From Nitriliruptorales bacterium (GTDB lineage: Bacteria > Actinomycetota > Nitriliruptoria > Euzebyales > Egibacteraceae), in NCBI GenBank assembly GCA_007119035.1, contig SKQL01000057.1, positions 1 through 56,351 of the forward strand: a stretch of DNA of 56,351 nucleotides, read 5' to 3'. Under the pieces are notes generated by a model, which was not told the DNA's origin, did not search any database, and saw only the letters and a list, made by a program, of their open reading frames with translations. Shown in pieces: positions 51,539-56,351 of the stretch. Numbering within the stretch: the stretch's first letter is position 1; every line of letters starts with the position of its first letter. The position numbers and the translations under genes were made by a program.

Positions 51539-51798
51539 CGTCGGCTCCATCGTCGAAGTGCCGTCATGGTCGATCGGGTCGGACGCGGGGGTCAAGGGCC
51601 GTCGGTCCCGCCGTCGATGAACCCGAGGTCCTCCATCCTGCAGGGACCAGCCCGGTCGCTGCCGAGCCGAGGGTCCCCCGCGCACCGGGTCACATGACCC
51701 TCGACCGCGCATGGCGGGCGGGCTACGTTTCGCCCTGAGGCCACCACGGCCTCGATCGCATCGGGCCAGTGACCAACGGAAACAGGGGGTGTGCCAGG

Positions 51799-52224
51799 AT
51801 GTCCACACCAGAGGAAAGCCCTCCCCGCGTCGAGGAGGACCCGGGTGAGATAGGACCCCCGGTGCTGCGTCGCAGTCGGGAGAACCGGGTCCTGTTCGGC
51901 GTCTGCGGTGGCGTGGGTCGCTATCTCGGTGTCGACCCCGCGCTCGTACGCGTCGCGTTCGTCCTGCTCGTCGTGTTCGGTGGCTCCGGGGTGCTGCTGT
52001 ATCTCGTGGGCCTGATCGCCATCCCCTCAGAGGCGCCGGGAGAGTCGGTGCCGACAGGAGCCGCGACGGTGTCCAGCAACTCCGCCGCCATCCTGGGGAT
52101 CGTCCTCGTCGCCCTCGGCTCGCTGATGCTCGCCGGTAGGGTCATCCCGGCCTTCGGCGACCTCGTCGGGCCCCTGATCCTCATCTCCCTCGGGGTCCTC
52201 GTCGTCTTGGCGGGTCGGAGATGA
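51799..52224 (+). CDS. PspC domain membrane protein
   Basis: A 141-residue protein. The N-terminal 30 residues are acidic and unordered. A PspC domain (about 25-80) follows with RRSRENRVLFGVCGGVGRYLGVD, ALVRVAFVLLVVFGG and a second helix. Two further hydrophobic helices (about 95-140) resemble the LiaF N-terminal membrane unit. PspC proteins sense envelope stress. The ATG at 51799 follows AGGGGGTG. First of four genes joined by ATGA overlaps; divergent from PPDK over 260 bases. Confidence 0.88.
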   Translation: MSTPEESPPRVEEDPGEIGPPVLRRSRENRVLFGVCGGVGRYLGVDPALVRVAFVLLVVFGGSGVLLYLVGLIAIPSEAPGESVPTGAATVSSNSAAILGIVLVALGSLMLAGRVIPAFGDLVGPLILISLGVLVVLAGRR

Positions 52225-52871
52225 GCGACGACACCCGCCTCGAGGACGCACAGGAGCAGACCTCCGCCTCGGCGGCCGACGCCCCGGGGGTCGCCACCGG
52301 CAGGATCGTGCTCGGCGGCCTCCTCGTAGTGCTCGGTGTCGTGTGGCTGCTCGACGCCGCGGGTGCCATCGACCTGCAATGGCGTGTCGTGTTGCCCGCC
52401 GTGCTGACGGTGATCGGCCTCGCCCTGCTCGCCACCGCGCGTCGAGGAGCGCACGGCGGGCTCGTGGCCACGGGCATCGTGCTCAGCGTCCTGGTCCTGC
52501 TGATCTCGGGCGTGACCTACGCGATCCCCCTGGGAGGTGTGGGGGAGCGTGTCGAGCGCCCATCGACGGTGGCCGAGGCGGAGGAGGGGCATTCGCTGGC
52601 CATGGGGCAGTTGACTGTCGATCTTCGTGATGTGGCCGACCTGGACGATGACGTCGAGGTGAGCGTGAGCGTCGGCATGGGCGAGATGCTGGTGCTGCTG
52701 CCCGAGGGCGTCGGCGCGGAGGTGGGGGCGAGCGCCGGCGCCGGCGAGGTGGCCGTTCTCGACGCCACCCGCAGTGGGGTCGGCATCTCGATGACCGAGA
52801 CGGCCCCCGGCGACCCGACGGTGACGCTCGATCTGTCCGTGGGCATGGGACGTATGGAGGTGCGGCGATGA
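52221..52871 (+). CDS. LiaF-like membrane protein with C-terminal beta domain
   Basis: A 216-residue protein. Residues 26-110 hold three or four hydrophobic helices (GRIVLGGLLVVLGVVWLLD, VVLPAVLTVIGLALLAT, GIVLSVLVLLISGVTYAIPL). Residues 112-216 form a repetitive beta region with LTVDLRDVADL, SVGMGEMLVLLPEGV and LSVGMGRMEVRR, the DUF2154/LiaF-C-like fold of envelope-stress proteins. It overlaps both neighbours by four bases. It probably works with the PspC protein at the membrane. Confidence 0.85.
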   Translation: MSDDTRLEDAQEQTSASAADAPGVATGRIVLGGLLVVLGVVWLLDAAGAIDLQWRVVLPAVLTVIGLALLATARRGAHGGLVATGIVLSVLVLLISGVTYAIPLGGVGERVERPSTVAEAEEGHSLAMGQLTVDLRDVADLDDDVEVSVSVGMGEMLVLLPEGVGAEVGASAGAGEVAVLDATRSGVGISMTETAPGDPTVTLDLSVGMGRMEVRR

Positions 52872-53053
52872 GCACGGGCGGGCTGGACAGGGCGGCGCTG
52901 GTCTGGGGGGCGGTGTTCACTCTCCTCGGAGCCGCATTCCTCCTCCAGGAGCTGGGCGTGTGGCAGGTCCGGGCGGGGGTGTTCCTACCCGCCCTGCTGA
53001 TCGTCGCGGGAGTCGTGCTCGCACTGACCGGGCTCCGGGAGGAGTCGTCATGA
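52868..53053 (+). CDS. Small two-helix membrane protein
   Basis: A 61-residue protein made almost only of two transmembrane helices (AALVWGAVFTLLGAAFLLQ and AGVFLPALLIVAGVVLALTG) joined by ELGVWQVR. It matches the N-terminal helical hairpin of the flanking LiaF-like proteins (a W-then-P/LL-A-G pattern), so it looks like an isolated membrane module. Start and stop are both ATGA overlaps, which makes real translation likely despite the size. Confidence 0.8.
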   Translation: MSTGGLDRAALVWGAVFTLLGAAFLLQELGVWQVRAGVFLPALLIVAGVVLALTGLREESS

Positions 53054-53991
53054 CGCCGCGGCGCTCCGCACTGGGGTGGGGGGTGGCCCTCATGGCCGTC
53101 GGGGTGGTCCTCCTGCTCCGCAACGCGGGGCTGGTGCCCGCCGACGTGGCGGTCTGGCCGTGGGCGCTGCTCGCCGCGGGCGCCGCCCTGCTCCCGCGCG
53201 CGACCTCGACCGAGGGCTCGGGCAGGGCATTGCCCGTGGCACTCGTCGTGGTAGGCGGCGTCTTCTCCCTGCGGGAGGTCGGCGCGTTGCCGCTCGAGAT
53301 CGGCATCTGGCCGGTTGCGCTCATCGCCGCGGGGGTGTTCCTGCTGACCCGCGGCATGTCCGATCGTAAGACGGTGCCCGCCACGACCGCCACGTCGTTC
53401 GACCTCGACGGGGCGGCCGCCGCACGTGTGAAGTTCTCCTACGGAGCAGGGATCCTGCGGGTGGCCGATGGTGCGGCAGCGGGCCTGCTGTACGAAGGCT
53501 CGTTCCTCGGCGGCATCCGCCAGGAGACGGAGCGCCACGGTGACGAGCTCGATATCGCGTTGCGCCACGCCAGCGACTTCCCGAGGGCCCTCGGCTCGAG
53601 CCGAGGCCTCGACTGGGACGTGCGGTTGGCGACCGACATCCCCCTGGATCTCGATGTCCGCACAGGCGCGTCGCGGGTCAAAGCGGACCTGAGCGAGCTG
53701 CAGGTCCGAAGCTTGAGCATCGAGACGGGCGCCAGCGACGTCGACGTCGTCCTGCCGGCGCGGCAGAGCTGCCGGGTCCAGATCGAGGCGGGCGCCGCTG
53801 ACGTCGCCATCCGCGTGCCGACGGGGGTCGCCGCCTCGGTGCGCACCAGCAGCGCGTTGGCCTCGGTCGACATCGATGGGTCCCGGTTCCCCCGTGTCGG
53901 GGGGACCCATCGATCACACGACTACGACACCGCAGCTTTCCGGGCCGACATCGAGATCGAAGGGGGGCTGTCGTCGTTCTCGGTGCGCTGA
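53050..53991 (+). CDS. LiaF/DUF4097-like membrane protein
   Basis: A 313-residue protein. Residues 6-105 carry four hydrophobic helices arranged as two similar hairpins (LGWGVALMAVGVVLLLRNAG, VWPWALLAAGAALL; ALPVALVVVGGVFSLREVG, IWPVALIAAGVFLLTRG). Residues 120-313 form a right-handed beta repeat (VRTGASRVKADLSEL, IETGASDVDVVLP, IEAGAADVAIRVP), the DUF4097-type putative adhesin fold. It is the last gene of the envelope operon, ending ten bases from a convergent hydrolase. It probably acts in membrane-stress response; no enzymatic motif. Confidence 0.82.
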   Translation: MTPRRSALGWGVALMAVGVVLLLRNAGLVPADVAVWPWALLAAGAALLPRATSTEGSGRALPVALVVVGGVFSLREVGALPLEIGIWPVALIAAGVFLLTRGMSDRKTVPATTATSFDLDGAAAARVKFSYGAGILRVADGAAAGLLYEGSFLGGIRQETERHGDELDIALRHASDFPRALGSSRGLDWDVRLATDIPLDLDVRTGASRVKADLSELQVRSLSIETGASDVDVVLPARQSCRVQIEAGAADVAIRVPTGVAASVRTSSALASVDIDGSRFPRVGGTHRSHDYDTAAFRADIEIEGGLSSFSVR

Positions 53992-54001
53992 GGCTCCCCG
54001 C

Positions 54002-54760
54002 TCATAGCGTCTCCGCCAGCCAGTCGACGAGGATCTGTGAGAGTCGCTCCGCCGCGCGACGTGACGTCACGAGGTGATCGGTACCGAGAAGGGGCAGGAA
54101 CGCCTTCGGCTGCCGTGCAATATGGAAGATGCGCTCGCCCTCGGTGACATGGACAACCTCGTCATCGACCGCGTGCACGACGAGGAGGGGACGGTCGAGG
54201 GTGGCGACCTGCCCCGCCTGGTCGTGCTTTTCGAGGTCGTCGAGGAAATCCGACGAGACCTCGAAGGCACGGTTCGCGATCTGCACCGTCGCGCTGCCCG
54301 TTCGCCGGATCTCCTCCTCATCCGACGCGAAGAGGTGCCCGACGTGCGAGGGCGCCGATGGCGCCCCGATGACCGCGACGGTGCGGACGGTCTTGAGTTG
54401 CTCCGCGGCCAGGAGCGTCGCCGCACCGCCCAGGCTGTGTCCCACCATCGCGCAGGGTGCGCTCCCCCGACGGATCAGCGCGGTGGCCGCGGCGACCAGA
54501 TCACGAACGTTGTTGGTGACCGTCTTGTCGACGAACTCGCCCTCGCTCTCCCCCACTGCGGCGAAATCGAAGCGCAGCACCTCGTGGCCGACATCGGCGA
54601 GCCCGTCGGCGAGGCGGCTCATGGTGTGCAGGTCCTTGGAGCACGTGAAGCAGTGGGCGAGCAGCACGCTCCCGAGCGGACTGCCGTCCGGGACATGCAG
54701 CACACCCGCCAGCTCGTTGCCGTCGCTGCCGGGGAATCGCATCGACTCGGTCTGTGCCAC
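54002..54760 (-). CDS. Alpha/beta hydrolase
   Basis: A 252-residue serine hydrolase-fold protein. The sequence LLAHCFTCSKDLHTMSRL, the nucleophile elbow MVGHSLGGAATL and the late LLVVHAVDDEVVHVTEGE (Asp) with a following His in LGTDHLVT complete the triad. The HCFTCxKD segment is typical of hydrolases often fused or linked to OsmC-like peroxidases; no OsmC domain is present here. The GTG at 54760 has GGAGG upstream; an ATG lies six codons in. Cytoplasmic; substrate unknown. Confidence 0.87.
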   Translation of the reverse strand: MAQTESMRFPGSDGNELAGVLHVPDGSPLGSVLLAHCFTCSKDLHTMSRLADGLADVGHEVLRFDFAAVGESEGEFVDKTVTNNVRDLVAAATALIRRGSAPCAMVGHSLGGAATLLAAEQLKTVRTVAVIGAPSAPSHVGHLFASDEEEIRRTGSATVQIANRAFEVSSDFLDDLEKHDQAGQVATLDRPLLVVHAVDDEVVHVTEGERIFHIARQPKAFLPLLGTDHLVTSRRAAERLSQILVDWLAETL

Positions 54761-54801
54761 CTCGCCTCCGCACATCGGGGAACATGGGGGTGGGCGTCAC
54801 T

Positions 54802-55035
54802 CTACGCCTCCATGCTCGTCGGGACTCGACTTTGGGGAGGATCGCGGAGGATGCTCGGAGCAACCGGGACAGGCGCCCCCCAGGAGAACGGGCTCAACCT
54901 CACGAGGACGCCCTTTACGGTCGCAACCGGGCGCTGCTCCTCATTCATCTTCGCGTTGAGGGCCACGATGGCGCCTGTGAACGTGGGCACCGCGTCCGCA
55001 CGTGGCCGCAGACACAGGTCGACGACCAGGGTCAT
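54802..55035 (-). CDS. Possible small protein translationally coupled to the RraA-family gene
   Basis: A 77-residue frame whose ATG overlaps the stop of the RraA-family gene (ATGA at 55032-55035). Its first 50 codons show the high third-position GC expected of real genes here; the end is less coding-like. No domain is recognised (LVVDLCLRPRADAV, VALNAKMNEEQRPVATVKG). It may be a real coupled gene, a decayed domain, or chance. Confidence 0.35.
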   Translation of the reverse strand: MTLVVDLCLRPRADAVPTFTGAIVALNAKMNEEQRPVATVKGVLVRLSPFSWGAPVPVAPSILRDPPQSRVPTSMEA

Positions 55036-55754
55036 GGTGACGTTCTCCCCGCGAACGCCTCCCGATCCATCGGCTTGCCATCGGGCCGCTCCAGGGCGAC
55101 CTTGGCGGTCCAGTGCCCGGTCGCGTACGTGCCCTCGTCGATGCTACGTAGCACCTCCTGCTCGTAAGCCTCCCTTGCCTCCGCACGCTCGACGACGGCG
55201 GCGAGCTCCTCCAGCTGGATCACCGCCACGCCGTCGCCGTCGCCCACAACCACATCGCCCTGCCGCACCGCGACACCACCGATAGCCACGGGAAAGCCGA
55301 TCTCGCCGGGGCCGTCCTTGGTCGGTCCGAGGTGGGTGATGCCGCATGCGAACACGGGGATGGGGGCCCGTCCCAACGCGTCGGCGTCACGGACAGAACC
55401 GTGCACCACGACGCCGACGGCACCACGGCTGGCGGCGTAGCGCGTCATGATCTCCCCGGTGATGGCCCGGCCTGTGTCCCCCTCCGCGTCGACGACCACG
55501 ACCTGTCCGGGAGCGACCATCTCGAGTGCCTGGTGCATTGCGAGGTTGTCGCCGAAGGCCACACGAACGGTGAGGGCCTGCCCCACCATCGGTGACGGAA
55601 ACGGGAACGGGGCTGGTGCGATGGGCCGCACCCCACGGATGGCGCTCATCCGCTCGATGCCGTCGGAGACGACGCTCGTCGACAACGTGCGCAGCCGCTC
55701 CAGTGCGGATGCGTCACACGGGGCATCGAGCGGATTCACCCGAATGGTGTGCAC
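55032..55754 (-). CDS. RraA family protein (HMG/CHA aldolase-like)
   Basis: A 240-residue RraA/dimethylmenaquinone-methyltransferase-fold protein. It shows TSVVSDGIER near the N-terminus, GDNLAMHQALEMVAPGQVVVVDAEG, the catalytic VVVHGSVRDADAL with Arg and Asp, and GDVVVGDGDGVAVI. Relatives are aldolases for 4-hydroxy-4-methyl-2-oxoglutarate or oxaloacetate decarboxylases; few are RNase regulators. It starts with GTG at 55754 after GAGGAGG. Upstream on the same strand is a small unknown gene ended by a hairpin. It may serve hydroxyacid catabolism like Region 1, but that is not shown. Confidence 0.88.
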   Translation of the reverse strand: MHTIRVNPLDAPCDASALERLRTLSTSVVSDGIERMSAIRGVRPIAPAPFPFPSPMVGQALTVRVAFGDNLAMHQALEMVAPGQVVVVDAEGDTGRAITGEIMTRYAASRGAVGVVVHGSVRDADALGRAPIPVFACGITHLGPTKDGPGEIGFPVAIGGVAVRQGDVVVGDGDGVAVIQLEELAAVVERAEAREAYEQEVLRSIDEGTYATGHWTAKVALERPDGKPMDREAFAGRTSP

Positions 55755-55821
55755 GGAAGCCTCCTCTTGTGGCCGGAGGCCACAGCGTAAGGGCATGCGG
55801 CTGGGAGGGGGCGGCGCACAA

Positions 55822-55851
55822 GCCATTCGCGCGCGACCGCGCGCGAATGGC
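55822..55851 (-). terminator. 13-bp perfect hairpin after the last leftward gene
   Basis: GCCATTCGCGCGC (55822-55834), loop GACC, right arm 55839-55851. It starts at the very base after the stop of the leftward gene at 55852 and lies before the RraA-family start. This is a good intrinsic-type stem for that transcript, without a T-run. Confidence 0.65.
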
Positions 55852-56244
55852 CTATCCGGCCTCGACCGCGGCGGCTACCGCAGCCACGAGACGGTCCATG
55901 CCGAACGGGTAGATCACGTGGCAGCCATCGAGGAGTGACGCGTGCCGAGTGGCGGTGCGCTCAGGCACCTCGACCACGATGGGCATCTCCGGATGGGTCC
56001 GACGCAGTGCTCGGAGAACCTTGCGGTGAGCGTCCTTGTCGGGGTCGAGATCGTGGACGACGACATCGGCCGCATCGACCCAGGGGCATGGCTCGTCGAT
56101 CACGAGTGCGCAGGTCCTCCGCCGCTCGGCGTCAGGGCCCGGGCACACGGTCACGGAGAATCCCGCGGCCTCGAGGGCGCTCCTCTGGGCGTCCGTGGTG
56201 GCTGGGTTGCTGCCTTCGATGACGACATGGGCGGGGACGGACAT
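55852..56244 (-). CDS. Small protein with receiver-like fold pattern
   Basis: A 130-residue protein I cannot name. Alternating strands and helices (HVVIEGSN, GFSVTVCPG, CALVIDEPCPW, ADVVVHDLD, MPIVVEVPE, HVIYPFGMDRLVAAVAAAV) recall a degenerate CheY-like receiver, with an Asp at the end of the third strand but without the full acidic pocket. Four Cys are present (about 34, 45, 54, 107). AGGAGG precedes the ATG by nine bases. A hairpin follows the stop. Function unknown. Confidence 0.65.
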   Translation of the reverse strand: MSVPAHVVIEGSNPATTDAQRSALEAAGFSVTVCPGPDAERRRTCALVIDEPCPWVDAADVVVHDLDPDKDAHRKVLRALRRTHPEMPIVVEVPERTATRHASLLDGCHVIYPFGMDRLVAAVAAAVEAG

Positions 56245-56351
56245 ATCGGCATCCTCCTGTGGGGCTGGGGCCTCGGTGGGTGGACTTCGAGCACAGGGTG
56301 TCGGATGTGATATGTCGCGCGCAGTGGCGAACGACCCGGCGCATGGGGGTC

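Overview
The window is 56 kb of high-GC DNA from a chromosome that looks actinobacterial. The pointers are an F420-type pair (an LLM-class oxidoreductase next to an F420/PPOX-fold protein), a DevR/DevS-like two-component pair, a gas-vesicle cluster of the actinobacterial kind (GvpA/F/G/O/J/L/S/K, no GvpN), and heavy use of GTG/TTG starts with ATGA/GTGA stop-start overlaps. A deep-branching class such as Nitriliruptoria or Acidimicrobiia is my guess only; the sequence does not fix it. No rRNA, tRNA, phage, transposase or CRISPR array was recognised.

Region 1 (about 0.3-21.3 kb) is a catabolic island for hydroxy- and sugar acids. It holds an FAD D-lactate/glycolate-type dehydrogenase, four D-2-hydroxyacid dehydrogenases, an HpcH/HpaI aldolase, two aldehyde dehydrogenases, a rhodanese and an F420 pair. 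A tightly coupled trio (tartrate/D-malate dehydrogenase, APH-fold kinase, divergent enolase) could carry tartrate or a similar acid to glycerate, a 2-phospho acid and an enol phosphate. A second set (Zn alcohol dehydrogenase, aldo/keto reductase, L-fuconate-dehydratase-type enzyme, FAH-fold enzyme, 2-oxoglutarate-semialdehyde-type dehydrogenase) fits an oxidative, non-phosphorylated sugar route ending at 2-oxoglutarate. An FCD/GntR regulator lies inside it, and a matching operator-like palindrome sits in the divergent promoter at 19.08 kb.

Region 2 (21.3-29.8 kb) has an AceE-like pyruvate dehydrogenase E1 and a phosphoribosyltransferase, then the gas-vesicle cluster. The cluster opens with a gene for a protein with perfect-register 11-residue repeats and carries three GvpF/L paralogues. 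Almost every gvp gene overlaps its neighbour by 1-8 bases. A 22-5-22 perfect hairpin follows gvpK; a second, co-varying copy lies at 46.9 kb.

Region 3 (30-38.8 kb) has the TypA/BipA GTPase, an AtuA-like protein with an enoyl-CoA hydratase, and the two subunits of a biotin-dependent acyl-CoA carboxylase convergent with them. This suggests branched or terpenoid acyl-CoA breakdown. A PIG-L deacetylase follows.

Region 4 (38.9-46.7 kb) looks like a low-oxygen/redox stress locus: a DevS/DevR pair flanked in mirror image by PNPOx-fold proteins and SRPBCC-like proteins (one fused to CBS and BON domains). Beyond the divergent promoter come a cupredoxin-multicopper-oxidase fusion, a universal stress protein, a DUF411 metal-binding lipoprotein, an ArsC/low-molecular-weight phosphatase and a zinc-ribbon protein.

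Region 5 (46.7-56.35 kb) has a CPA2 cation/proton antiporter, pyruvate phosphate dikinase, a four-gene PspC/LiaF-type envelope-stress operon, an alpha/beta hydrolase, an RraA-family protein and a small unknown protein. Starts were chosen from Shine-Dalgarno spacing, overlaps and family N-termini. All functions are read from sequence memory without database searches.
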